The position numbers and the translations under genes are program-made. A stretch of 64,000 nucleotides of DNA, taken from contig JARGOX010000011.1 of NCBI GenBank assembly GCA_029233925.1, positions 1-64,000 of the forward strand, in the 5' to 3' direction. This document shows positions 49,997 through 58,927 of the stretch, in pieces. Origin of the DNA: Rhizobiaceae bacterium. Lineage in GTDB: Bacteria > Pseudomonadota > Alphaproteobacteria > Rhizobiales > Rhizobiaceae. The notes beneath the pieces are model-generated. The model had not been told where the DNA came from. It ran no database searches and saw only the letters and a program-made list of their open reading frames with translations. Every line of letters starts with the position of its first letter. The first letter of the stretch is position 1.

Positions 49997-50749
49997 TTAA
50001 TCCCGTTCGTCTTGTTTGGTCAGGGCCGTATCCCCCGCATCACCCGGAGCCGCATCAATGCGTGCGCCGGCATTCCAGATATGCGCCCGCATGGCCTGCC
50101 GCGCCGCCTCGACATCGCCGGCTTCCAGCGCTTCATAGACGCGCACATGCTCGGCAACGTTCACCTCGACCAGTTCAGGGAGCGGATTGGTGTAGCGGGC
50201 GATCTGAATGGACTGGCGTATTTCCTCACAGATGAAACAGACAAATGTGTAAATGTAATCATTGGCCGTTGCCCGCGCGATCTCCCGGTGAAAGACCAGA
50301 TCGGCCTCGATACTGCCGTCCTGCCACCGCTCTTCCCCGCTCATGCGATCCAGCGCCTGTTTGATTGTTTTCAGGTCTTCGGCGCTTCTGCGCGCAGCCG
50401 CCAGCCCCGCCGCTTCGGTCTCCAGAATGCCGCGCAGCTCAAACAGACGTTTGAGGGAATCATTGGTTTTGAGCGTTTCCCGATCGAAGCGAATGGCCGA
50501 CCGCCGCTCCGGCTCCATCACAAAGGCGCCGACGCCCTGCCGCGCATGAATGATCCCGTCCGCCCGCAATTGCGAGACCGCTTCCCGGATGACATTGCGG
50601 CTGACGCCCAGCGTCTCAGCCAGTTGGTGCTCGGTGGGCAGTTGCTCACCCGGCTGATAGCGACCAGCGGCAATTTCTCTGGTGATAAAGGATGCCACCT
50701 TGCTCGGCAGATGCTGGGTGGCGCCGATCTTGTGGGAAATCTGCCTCAT
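49997..50749 (-). CDS. GntR family transcriptional regulator, FadR subfamily
   Basis: 250 aa. N-terminal winged helix (ITREIAAGRYQPGEQLPTEHQLAETLGVSRNVIREAVSQLRADG, residues 22-66) and a C-terminal FCD ligand-binding domain (LFELRGILETEAAGLAA, DLVFHREIARATAND). Effectors of this subfamily are usually small organic acids linked to the regulated pathway. It overlaps the upstream FAD-oxidase gene by 4 bp, so it is transcribed with the genes it probably controls. A matching operator is seen at 52255-52267. Confidence 0.92.
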   Translation of the reverse strand: MRQISHKIGATQHLPSKVASFITREIAAGRYQPGEQLPTEHQLAETLGVSRNVIREAVSQLRADGIIHARQGVGAFVMEPERRSAIRFDRETLKTNDSLKRLFELRGILETEAAGLAAARRSAEDLKTIKQALDRMSGEERWQDGSIEADLVFHREIARATANDYIYTFVCFICEEIRQSIQIARYTNPLPELVEVNVAEHVRVYEALEAGDVEAARQAMRAHIWNAGARIDAAPGDAGDTALTKQDERD

Positions 50750-52221
50750 GCGGCCACCTCGTCTTCCGCCAGAATGCAGCCCGGATTCATGATGTTTGCC
50801 GGATCAAAAGCACGCTTGACCGTGCGCATCATGGTTAGATGCGTTGCCTCGACAGATGAAGCGAACCGATCCCGCTTGGTGCGCCCCAGACCATGTTCGG
50901 CACTGATCGAACCGTCCATCGCCTCGACAATCTGAAATATCCGGCCCTCGATCTGCGCACCAATGGCCCGGGCTTGCGGCAGGGGCAATCCGGCGGGCGG
51001 CAGCGCATTGAAATGCACATTGCCATCACCGGCATGGCCGTAGGATTGACTTGTCCAACCGGCAAAATTGTCCTCCAGCATGGCGCGCAATTGTTCGATC
51101 AGTGGTGCGATCTGCGGCAATCTCACGGAAATATCACTGCGCACATGATAGCCGCGACGGCCATGGCCCTCGACAAGGCCTTCACGAATCCGCCAGAAGG
51201 TTTGCGCCTGGGCGATACTGGCGGCAAGCACCGCGTCGCGCACCAGATCAGCCTCCATGGCTTGCGTCAGAAACACCTCCATCATCGCGCGCAATGGCAC
51301 CAGGCGGCTGGCCGACACTTCCATCAGGACATGCACCGGCGCATCGCCGGCAAGCGGGCTTTGCAATTGCGGATAGATCTCCCTTGCCAGCGGAAGACAT
51401 TCGGCCCCGATGATTTCGAAACCGCTCATCAGATCGGCGCAGGAACGCCGCGCCCTGGAAAACAGATCAATCGCGTCGGCAAAAGTGTCCAGACCCAGAT
51501 AGGCCGTTTCGGTCACCTCCGGCCGCGGCAGGAGTTTCAGACAGGCGGCGGTGACAATGCCCAGCGTGCCTTCGCTGCCGATGAACAATTGCTTGAGATC
51601 ATATCCGCGATTGTCCTTGCGCAATCCGCCAAGACCATTCCACAGCGAGCCGTCCGGCAAAACGACTTCAAGGCCCAGCACCAGATTGCGCATCATGCCA
51701 TAGCGCAGAACATTGACCCCACCCGCATTGGTCGCCACATTGCCGCCGATCTGACAACTGCCCTGCGCCCCCAGCGAAAGCGGAAACAGAAAGTCGCGCT
51801 CGTCTGCCGCGTCCTTGACGTTCTGCAAAAGACAGCCCGCCTCAACGGTGATGGAAAAATTACCTTCGTCGATCTCGCGAACGGCGTTCAGTCTCTCCAG
51901 ACTGACGATGAGACAACCGGGCTTCGGGCTGATGGCGCCGGAGGTAAGCCCGGTATGGCCGCCCTGCGGAATCACGGCGATGCCCTTGTCTGCACAATAG
52001 GCGACAACCGCCCGCACCTCATCAACGCTCCGCGGCCGCGCCACGGCCAGCATCTGCCCCTGGGCATCGCCGGACCAGTCCACACTGTAACGGCTGTTTG
52101 CATCGCCCGGCAGTTCGACATCAATGGGATGCAGCGCCACACGCACATCATCCGCCCGATGGTCGGAACGTTCAGAAAGTGTTGATCCAGTCAAACCAGT
52201 CACAGGCACACCCGGGTTCAA
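50746..52221 (-). CDS. FAD-linked oxidoreductase, GlcD / D-2-hydroxyglutarate dehydrogenase-like
   Basis: 491 aa. FAD_binding_4 domain with VIPQGGHTGLTSGA, GGNVATNAGGVNVLRYG and GSEGTLGIVTAA, then the FAD-oxidase C-terminal domain with YGHAGDGNVHFN and SAEHGLGRTKR. Related enzymes oxidise D-2-hydroxyglutarate, D-lactate or glycolate and pass electrons to a carrier. It is the first gene of the operon that also encodes a FadR-type regulator and an ABC importer, so its substrate is likely the imported compound or a product of it. Confidence 0.92.
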   Translation of the reverse strand: MNPGVPVTGLTGSTLSERSDHRADDVRVALHPIDVELPGDANSRYSVDWSGDAQGQMLAVARPRSVDEVRAVVAYCADKGIAVIPQGGHTGLTSGAISPKPGCLIVSLERLNAVREIDEGNFSITVEAGCLLQNVKDAADERDFLFPLSLGAQGSCQIGGNVATNAGGVNVLRYGMMRNLVLGLEVVLPDGSLWNGLGGLRKDNRGYDLKQLFIGSEGTLGIVTAACLKLLPRPEVTETAYLGLDTFADAIDLFSRARRSCADLMSGFEIIGAECLPLAREIYPQLQSPLAGDAPVHVLMEVSASRLVPLRAMMEVFLTQAMEADLVRDAVLAASIAQAQTFWRIREGLVEGHGRRGYHVRSDISVRLPQIAPLIEQLRAMLEDNFAGWTSQSYGHAGDGNVHFNALPPAGLPLPQARAIGAQIEGRIFQIVEAMDGSISAEHGLGRTKRDRFASSVEATHLTMMRTVKRAFDPANIMNPGCILAEDEVAA

Positions 52222-52512
52222 TGCAGATTACCCGGTCAGCATTGCATATGTTTGGTTGTCCTACAACTATACAAATTAACTTTTTTTGGGGACGACCTGT
52301 GGGTCTGACGTTTGGGAATTGATTGGAATTCCTTGCGTTCTCGTCAGCGTCGAATGCCCAGAGGAGGCTGCAGGTTGTCCGCCGGAAACATACTCAACGC
52401 TGGAGAACCCATTGGGGCATGCTCAAGTCGGCGCTCCAGTCAAAGCCGACCTCCAGAAAATATCAAACCACTGCAATCATTTGGCCAATTCTGTTTGGTA
52501 CGAACTTATTGA
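52222..52512. other. Intergenic region with operon promoter
   Basis: About 290 bp between the FAD-oxidase start and the acyltransferase stop, both on the minus strand. It contains the palindrome described separately and must hold the promoter of the six-gene operon. AT-rich sequence lies around 52265-52285. No gene seen. Confidence 0.5.
52255..52267. promoter_or_regulatory. Candidate FadR/GntR operator
   Basis: GTTGT-CCT-ACAAC is a perfect 5-3-5 palindrome. Its core TTGTCCTACAA fits the FadR-subfamily consensus TNGTNNNACNA exactly. It lies 34 bp upstream of the first gene of the operon that encodes a FadR-type regulator, so autoregulation is likely. Assignment rests on motif and position only. 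Confidence 0.65.
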
Positions 52513-53571
52513 TCAGTAACCAATGAGGTATTTACTATTTGATTTCAGGGCGGTGCGCATGGCCAGCGCGACGAGGGCACAAACCCCAACGTTGGCTGCG
52601 ATGACGATCGCGAGATTGATCCACGGAAGAGGCGTGAGTTTGAAGAAAGTGGTGCTACCGAGAAGCTTCAGCACGAAGGGATGGAGGAAAAAAACAGCAA
52701 AACTGGTGTCAGCAATGATGCGAACGATAAAACCTGGGGAAAACGAAAATCGAGCGAAGAAACTGAACAAGGCCAAAGAGATCGCCAGTTTCTGAAAGCC
52801 CATCAACTCGACGCCATCGATTTCGAAAAACGACTTGTGCATATTGCCGCGCTGATCAACAGCGGACTGTATCACAGCAAAAATGACCGCCGCCAGCAGG
52901 AACAGAAACCAGTTCTTCTTCAGGACTGGCATCAACATTTCACGGTGAAGCGACAGGAAGAGGCCGGAAAGGTAGATAGGCATGTAGAAAACCACGCTTT
53001 GGAAGGCATTGTCGTTGCCAATCGGGCGATGGACAAGACTGCCAAGAATCGCCCCGACGATGATGATGGTGGCTTGATGCGAGATTCTCATGTCCATGAA
53101 GAGGCGATGCAATGGCGCGAGCGAAAACATCAGCAATATGAATGGGATGTACCAATAGGCCTGAAATGCATCGCCAAAGACGAAATAGCGGAAGATTTGA
53201 TCAGACGATATTCCTCCCGATGCCCAGTTCGAAAACATGAACCCGGCAAGGATTGTCAGCACGCAAAAGGGGATCAGGAGCTTCCTCCCGCGTTCGATGA
53301 CGAAACGCCAATAATTGTAGCGTGCGCTGAAAACGTAGTCGAAGATGAAGCCACTGAGGAATACAAAGAGAGCAGTAGCACCCTGGATAAGGTTGAAGGC
53401 GACGTTGTGGACGCTTGTGACCAGGCTGACGCCAGCAAGATGATAGGAGTGCCCCGCAACGATCAACAGGATCGCTATGGCGCGGAACCAGACAATCTCC
53501 CCAAGACGCGGACGGCCGGCATATTTGGCCAGCCTGACCGATTCAGCTTCATCAGATACGTTGGACGCCAA
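52513..53571 (-). CDS. Acyltransferase family 3 (OafA-like) membrane protein
   Basis: 352 aa with about ten hydrophobic segments. EIVWFRAIAILLIVAGHSYHL near the start carries the conserved Arg and His of acyltransferase-3 proteins, which O-acetylate or O-acylate polysaccharides, lipid A, or antibiotics. It starts with TTG at 53571 preceded by AGGGG; an in-frame stop lies a few codons upstream, so no other start exists. The target molecule is unknown; no polysaccharide genes are adjacent. Confidence 0.85.
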   Translation of the reverse strand: MASNVSDEAESVRLAKYAGRPRLGEIVWFRAIAILLIVAGHSYHLAGVSLVTSVHNVAFNLIQGATALFVFLSGFIFDYVFSARYNYWRFVIERGRKLLIPFCVLTILAGFMFSNWASGGISSDQIFRYFVFGDAFQAYWYIPFILLMFSLAPLHRLFMDMRISHQATIIIVGAILGSLVHRPIGNDNAFQSVVFYMPIYLSGLFLSLHREMLMPVLKKNWFLFLLAAVIFAVIQSAVDQRGNMHKSFFEIDGVELMGFQKLAISLALFSFFARFSFSPGFIVRIIADTSFAVFFLHPFVLKLLGSTTFFKLTPLPWINLAIVIAANVGVCALVALAMRTALKSNSKYLIGY

Positions 53572-54204
53572 ATTCCCCTGCTCCCCTTATGTTAAGGTGT
53601 CTGCAATCTAAGTCGTCGTGCGCATCTACGGTCCAGAACAAAGACCAACTGGCAGCTGGTTTTGACTGCAATTGGGCAAACATAATTTCCAATACAAATC
53701 TCTGTGGACTGGCCTCTTTGGCCCTTTGAACGCGTGCACGGCAAAGTGTTGGCCTCCCAACCAATCACACGGTTGTAGCTATGTCCGCAGCCGGTTCATT
53801 TGGCAAGATGGGGCCAATGGTTGTCGTTGGGTATTCGGTTCAGAGGGAGCTGCTTTTCTTCTTCTGCGCTTCCATCAGTTTCAGCAGCAAACTGGTTCGT
53901 TGTCTTTGCCATCGCTCAATCCTCTCAGAAGTTGGAGCTCCGACAATCCCGGCACGCTTCACTCAGCGATGCTCTCTCTGGCCTATGATATGATGCCTAT
54001 ACCTTTCGGCTTCCGAACAAGTCTCCTTCCAAACATTATACCCATCGGCAACCTCCACCCCCACAAGCATAAAGTGAACAGCAAACCCCTCCAGTAAACC
54101 CTTGGACACATAGGCCAGGACGCATGAATAATTATCGCTGGATTTCACCGGCGATTGTGCAATGATTGGCTTTGCACAAGCCAATGCGCCCTGCTGACGT
54201 GCCA
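53572..54204. other. Gene-poor region
   Basis: About 630 bp with several overlapping open frames on both strands (longest about 141 codons, 53672-54097 plus) but none with a recognisable domain, a good ribosome binding site, or protein-like composition. It may be a decayed gene. I see nothing else in it. Confidence 0.5.
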
Positions 54205-54256
54205 GGACTTATGGCCTGGACTTTTGGCCAGAGCTTTTGGCCGGGACTTTTGAGAC
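54205..54256. repeat. Four imperfect 13-bp direct repeats
   Basis: Units GGACTTATGGCCT, GGACTTTTGGCCA, GAGCTTTTGGCCG and GGACTTTTGAGAC run head to tail, ending 6 bp before the nucleoside hydrolase start. A change in copy number would alter leader length by 13 bp and could affect initiation. This is direct reading of the sequence; function is inferred. Confidence 0.85.
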
Positions 54257-54262
54257 AACACA

Positions 54263-55234
54263 ATGGACGGGGTGAACAGATTGGGCGACCGGTTTCGGAT
54301 AATTCTGGATGTCGATACGGGCATCGATGATGCGCTGGCCATTCTCTATGCGCTGGGACGCGACAATATTGAACTGGAGGCGCTGACCACGATCTATGGC
54401 AATGTCGATGTCGATACGGCGACGCGCAATTCATTGCAGCTTCTGGAGCTTGCCGGACGCACCGACATACCCGTTGCGCGCGGCGTTTCGCGGCCCCTGA
54501 CCCAGCCCTTCAACGGTGGCGCCCTGCATGTGCATGGCGCCAATGGGTTCGGCGATTTCGACATGGCCCCGCCGAAGACAAAAGCTGTCGACACGTGGGG
54601 ACCCGACCTTTTGATCGACATGGCGCGCCGCTATCCCGGTGAAATCACCCTGCTGGCCGTCAGCCCGATGACCAATGTGGCACAGGCACTGATGAAAGCG
54701 CCCGACATTGCAACGAAATTCCGCAAGATCGTGATGATGGGAAGCACGCTGGTGCATCCCGGCATCGGCGGCGTCCTGCCGCCCATGGTGGACGCCAATT
54801 TCCACAATGATCCGGAGGCGGCGCGCATCGTGTTGCAATCGGGCGCTGATCTCGTTGCCGTCGGCATGGATGTGACCATGCACGCCAAATTGCGCGCCTC
54901 CGACATTGATGCGATTTCCGCCAGCGGCGGCCCTGCCGCCAAGGCTGCGATGGAAGCCTCGCGCTTCTATCTGGAGGCCTACAAGGGCTTCTACCCCGGC
55001 ACGGACTATTGCGGTCTGCACGATCCGCTGGCGGTGGCGCTGGCCGAGGTGCCGGAGCTTGCAACCTATGAGACCCTCTCGGCAGATATCGAATGTGCCG
55101 GAACATTGACCCGCGGGCAGATGCTGCCGGACCGCCGTCCCAGCGCACCGAAAGACCGGCAGGTCAGCGTGGCGACGGACGTCGATTACGAGCGGTTTGC
55201 AAAATATTTTGCCAGCGCTGTCGCAGCACAGTAA
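54263..55234 (+). CDS. Inosine-uridine preferring nucleoside hydrolase family
   Basis: 323 aa. The calcium-binding motif DVDTGIDDALAILYAL is at residue 13, with NVAQALMKAP and DANFHNDPEAARIVL further on, typical of IunH-type enzymes that split the N-glycosidic bond of nucleosides to base and ribose. It is cytosolic with no signal peptide. First gene of the salvage operon with the BMP binding protein and ABC genes downstream. The start at 54263 lies directly after the 13-bp repeats; the coding start MDGVNRLGDRFRIILDVDTG is slightly longer than usual, and no strong Shine-Dalgarno sequence is evident. Confidence 0.9.
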   Translation: MDGVNRLGDRFRIILDVDTGIDDALAILYALGRDNIELEALTTIYGNVDVDTATRNSLQLLELAGRTDIPVARGVSRPLTQPFNGGALHVHGANGFGDFDMAPPKTKAVDTWGPDLLIDMARRYPGEITLLAVSPMTNVAQALMKAPDIATKFRKIVMMGSTLVHPGIGGVLPPMVDANFHNDPEAARIVLQSGADLVAVGMDVTMHAKLRASDIDAISASGGPAAKAAMEASRFYLEAYKGFYPGTDYCGLHDPLAVALAEVPELATYETLSADIECAGTLTRGQMLPDRRPSAPKDRQVSVATDVDYERFAKYFASAVAAQ

Positions 55235-55271
55235 AACCTAAAAGACCAATTCAACATCAAAGGGGATAGAC

Positions 55272-56303
55272 ATGAAAAAATTCACAACGGCACTGGTGGG
55301 CATTGGACTGACGGGCATGAGCCTGGCTCTGGCCGCTGCTCCTCATGCAGCCATGGCGCAGGAAAAGAGCATCGTCTATGTGTCTCCCAATCCGATCGGC
55401 AACAATCCCTTTCTGGTTCTGGGCCGAGAGGGAACGGAAGCTGCTGCCGCGAAGATTGGCGCAAAGGCCTCCATCATTGAAAGCGAAACACCGCAGGCGA
55501 TCCTTGAAAACCTCTATGCAGCGGCCAATGAAGGCGCTGATATCATTGTCGCGCTGAGCTTTTCCGCCCTTGATGCCGTCACCGAAGTGGCGCCAAGCGC
55601 GCCGGACACGCAATTTCTGATCGTCGACGCCTGCCCAAGCGGCGATCGCCCGGACAATCTCCATTGCGCCGTGTTCCGCGAGCATGAATCGTCCTTCCTG
55701 ATGGGCGCCATGGCTGCCATGGCTTCAAAGAGCGGCACAGTCGGCGCCGTGGGTGCGGTCGACATTCCCTTCCTGCATCGCTTTACCGATGGTTTTGCAG
55801 CCGGCGCACAGCATGTGACCCCGGACATCAAGGTTGAAACCCGCTGGGTCGGTGGCCAGAACCCCTTCTCCGATCCGGTGCGCGCCAAGGAACAGGCGCT
55901 TGCCCTGAACGCCATCGGCGCCGATGTGATTTATGCGGCCGCTGCGGGCGGAAATTTCGGTATCTATGAAGCAGCCAGCGACGGTGGGTTCCAGGTCATG
56001 GGTGTCGATGTCAATCATTGTCCGCTGGCCAATGGCGCCATGTATGATTCAGCCCTCAAGCGCGTCGATCAGGTCATTTTGAAGTCTGTTGACACCATCA
56101 TGGGCGGCGCCAAGGCCAGCTTCGCAGCCTACGGTCTGGCCGAAGGCGGTGTTGGTGGTGTTGTTCTGGATTCCGATGAGGACCTGGCAAAAAGCGGCTG
56201 CCTGATTGCCGATAATGCCGAGATGGTCAAAAGCGTGCGCGCCATTGCCGACCAGATCATTGCCGGTGACATCACGGTCGCTGACCCGCTGGCCGCGAAC
56301 TGA
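55272..56303 (+). CDS. BMP family nucleoside-binding protein of an ABC transporter
   Basis: 343 aa with a cleavable signal peptide (about 30 residues, AAMA cleavage before QEKSIVYV). The mature part is a BMP/PnrA-like fold: GREGTEAAAAKIGAK, AANEGADIIVALSF, FREHESSFLMGAMAAMASKSGTVGAVG, and ADVIYAAAAGG. BMP proteins bind purine nucleosides. No lipobox Cys is present at the signal end, so it is probably soluble in the periplasm. The start ATG follows AAAGGGGA. Confidence 0.92.
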   Translation: MKKFTTALVGIGLTGMSLALAAAPHAAMAQEKSIVYVSPNPIGNNPFLVLGREGTEAAAAKIGAKASIIESETPQAILENLYAAANEGADIIVALSFSALDAVTEVAPSAPDTQFLIVDACPSGDRPDNLHCAVFREHESSFLMGAMAAMASKSGTVGAVGAVDIPFLHRFTDGFAAGAQHVTPDIKVETRWVGGQNPFSDPVRAKEQALALNAIGADVIYAAAAGGNFGIYEAASDGGFQVMGVDVNHCPLANGAMYDSALKRVDQVILKSVDTIMGGAKASFAAYGLAEGGVGGVVLDSDEDLAKSGCLIADNAEMVKSVRAIADQIIAGDITVADPLAAN

Positions 56304-56332
56304 TCGCCTCTGTTCGAAAGAGGCCATGATTG

Positions 56333-57901
56333 ATGCAAATTGAAAACCAGGTTCAGCCTGCCGTGTGCAGGCTGAACGGAATCTCGAAATCCTTTGGAGA
56401 CATCCAGGCGCTTTGCGATGTCACCTTTGAGGTTCGAAAAGGCGAATTCCTCGCCATCGTCGGAGAAAATGGCGCCGGAAAATCCACTGCCATGGGCGTG
56501 CTGTTCGGCCTTCTGGAGCCGGATGCAGGCCATATCACCTTTGCCGGTGAACGCCGCAAACTCAAGTCGGCCCGCGACGCCATCGACGCGGGGTTCGGCA
56601 TGGTACACCAGCATTTCAAACTCTATCCCGATCTCACCGTTCTGGAAAACGTGCTGGTCGGCTATGAGGGTGCCAACGGCTTTGGCCTCGTGCCTTTCCA
56701 GGAGCGCCGCAAGGCAGTCGCCAGCCTCATTCGCGAATTTGAATTTACGCTCGATCTGGACCGCAAGATCTCCGACATGCCTGTCGATGCGCGCCAGCAG
56801 GTGGAAATCGTCAAGATGCTGTTTCGCGGCGCCTCCGTGGTGATCCTCGATGAACCGACGGCTGTCCTGACACCGCAGGAATGCGTCACCCTTTACGCCA
56901 TGCTCAAGCGCCTGTGCGCTCAGGGAAAATCGGTCGTTTTGATCACCCACAAGCTGGGCGAGGTCATGGACCATTCCGAGCGCGTGTTGGTCATGCGCCA
57001 CGGGGCGCTGGTGGCCGAACGCAAGACCAGCCAGACCGACCAGGGCGAACTGGCCGAACTGATGGTCGGGCGGCAGATTGAAACCGTTGAAAAAATCAGC
57101 CGTATCCAGCCGCAGGTCGTGGCCTCCCTGCAGGGCGTCAGCGTGCAATCGGGATCGGACAAGCCGCGGCTTGATGGCGTGTCGATCGAACTGCGGGCCG
57201 GCGAGATTTTCGGCGTCGCCGGGGTCACCGGCAACGGCCAGAAAGAGCTGGTCAATGCCGTGATGGGCCTTGAAAAAAACTCCGCCGGGCAGATCATTTT
57301 CCAGGGCCGGGATATCGGCGGCCTGACTGTGGCCGAGCGGCGACAGATCGGCATCGGCTATATGGCCGAAGACCGGATGACGATCGGCCTGGCCGCCAGG
57401 GGCACAATTGCCGAAAACCTGATTGCCGGCCGGGAAGGCCCAAGCCCAAAGGGAGCCGTTCGGGAGGGCCATTCCGGCTTTTCCAGCTACGGTTTTCTGC
57501 ACTGGCGACAGATCCGCGACCATGCGCAGCGACTGGTGAAAAACTATGATATCCGCACGCCCAGTGCCATGCAGCGGGTTGGCAATCTATCGGGTGGCAA
57601 CCAGCAGAAAGTGGTTGTGGCGCGCGAATTATCCGCTGCGCCAAAGCTTCTGGTGGTGGAAAATCCCTGCTGGGGCGTCGATGTGGGGGCGATTTCCTTT
57701 ATCCACCGGCAGATTCTGCAGCTTGCCGAAACCGGCGCTGCCATATTGCTGATCAGCAATGATCTGGAAGAATTGTTTGAACTCAGCGACCGGGTGGGTG
57801 TGATGTTTGAGGGACGGATGAACCGGGTCTTTGACCGCTCCGAGCTCGATGCCTTTGCCGTTGGCGCCACCATGTCCGGCGATGAGGAGCAACGCCCATG
57901 A
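56333..57901 (+). CDS. ABC transporter ATP-binding protein, nucleoside/simple-sugar type
   Basis: About 522 aa with two ATPase halves, as in NupA/YufO proteins. First half: Walker A GENGAGKST, Walker B VVILDEPTAVLTPQE. Second half: degenerate Walker A (GVTGNGQKEL), signature LSGGNQQKVVVARE. Two oddities: the first-half signature region reads MPVDARQQVEI, with Asp where a Gly is usual, and the second Walker B reads ENPCWGVD where ENPTRGLD is common. The start is ATG 56333, or the adjacent TTG 56330. It overlaps the first permease gene by 4 bp. Confidence 0.92.
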   Translation: MQIENQVQPAVCRLNGISKSFGDIQALCDVTFEVRKGEFLAIVGENGAGKSTAMGVLFGLLEPDAGHITFAGERRKLKSARDAIDAGFGMVHQHFKLYPDLTVLENVLVGYEGANGFGLVPFQERRKAVASLIREFEFTLDLDRKISDMPVDARQQVEIVKMLFRGASVVILDEPTAVLTPQECVTLYAMLKRLCAQGKSVVLITHKLGEVMDHSERVLVMRHGALVAERKTSQTDQGELAELMVGRQIETVEKISRIQPQVVASLQGVSVQSGSDKPRLDGVSIELRAGEIFGVAGVTGNGQKELVNAVMGLEKNSAGQIIFQGRDIGGLTVAERRQIGIGYMAEDRMTIGLAARGTIAENLIAGREGPSPKGAVREGHSGFSSYGFLHWRQIRDHAQRLVKNYDIRTPSAMQRVGNLSGGNQQKVVVARELSAAPKLLVVENPCWGVDVGAISFIHRQILQLAETGAAILLISNDLEELFELSDRVGVMFEGRMNRVFDRSELDAFAVGATMSGDEEQRP

Positions 57902-58923
57902 TTCGCTCCAGATATGTCTCAATCATTGCCCCGCTGGCGATCATTTTCCTTGGCGTATTGACCCTGCTGGCAATCCCCCAGACCCGTCCCGTTGTCGAGG
58001 GCTTCCTGAACGGCGCCTTCGGCGGGCGCAATCATTTCAACCTGTTCTCGACTCTGGCGCGTTTCTCCATCCTGCTGGGCATGGCCATGTCGGTTCTGGT
58101 GTCGTTTCGCGCCGGGCTGCTGAATATCGGCGGCGAAGGACAATTGGTTCTGGGCGGGCTGACCGCCGCCCTGGTCGGCGTCTACCTGCCCGGCCCGCCG
58201 CTCTATGTCTCCGTGGTGGCGCTGCTGGCGGCCATGACGGCAGGCGCCTCATGGGCTGTGCTGGCGGGCCTGCTGGACCGCGTTGCCAAAGTGCCGCTGT
58301 TGATCGGATCGCTGCTGCTCAACTATCCGGCCTCCTATCTCGCCTCCTATTTTGTCAGCCATCCGTTTCGCGATGTGGCAAGCGGCGCAACACAGACCCA
58401 CAGGATCATGACCGAGGCGCGGCTTCCGCGGTTTCCCGGCACCATTCTGGACTACGGCATCCTGCTCATCGGAGCGACGGCCATTCTGGTCATCGCACTG
58501 GAGAAAACCTCCGTCTTCGGCTATCGGGTACGCATGCAGGGCTATAGCTACGGCTTTGCCAGGACATCGGGCTTCCCCACCGGCGCGCTCTATTATCGCA
58601 CGTTGATCATCAGCGGCATGATAGCCGGCATGACCGGCTACACGGCTGTTTTTGGCCTCAACCAGCGCTATATCGACGGCATGCTGACGATCCCGCTTTA
58701 CACGTGGACCGCCATTGCGGCCGTGCTGCTGGCGGCGATCATTCCGTTGATTACTCCGGTCACGGCATTCTTTTTCGCCATGCTGGCGACCGGTGCAATC
58801 GGCATGGAGCGCTCCGCCGACATACCACGAGAAATCGGCCAGATCGTGCAGGCCGTGATCGTGCTCTATCTGGCAGGCGTTGGCGGCAAGATGCTCTCCG
58901 GCGGCACCAAGGAGGATCACTAG
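57898..58923 (+). CDS. ABC transporter permease, nucleoside type (first)
   Basis: 341 aa with about nine or ten hydrophobic segments. AMSVLVSFRAGLLNIGGEGQLVLGG near residue 60 is the hallmark of BPD_transp_2 permeases of the YufP/NupP type. It forms a heterodimer with the next gene. It starts in the ATGA overlap with the ATPase gene and ends 4 bp before the next ATG. Confidence 0.93.
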   Translation: MIRSRYVSIIAPLAIIFLGVLTLLAIPQTRPVVEGFLNGAFGGRNHFNLFSTLARFSILLGMAMSVLVSFRAGLLNIGGEGQLVLGGLTAALVGVYLPGPPLYVSVVALLAAMTAGASWAVLAGLLDRVAKVPLLIGSLLLNYPASYLASYFVSHPFRDVASGATQTHRIMTEARLPRFPGTILDYGILLIGATAILVIALEKTSVFGYRVRMQGYSYGFARTSGFPTGALYYRTLIISGMIAGMTGYTAVFGLNQRYIDGMLTIPLYTWTAIAAVLLAAIIPLITPVTAFFFAMLATGAIGMERSADIPREIGQIVQAVIVLYLAGVGGKMLSGGTKEDH

Positions 58924-58927
58924 CCCC

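Noticed and set aside
53672-54097. 141-codon plus-strand ORF between the acyltransferase and nucleoside hydrolase genes
   Set aside because: Composition is not protein-like, no ribosome binding site or domain is seen, and the flanking region looks non-coding.
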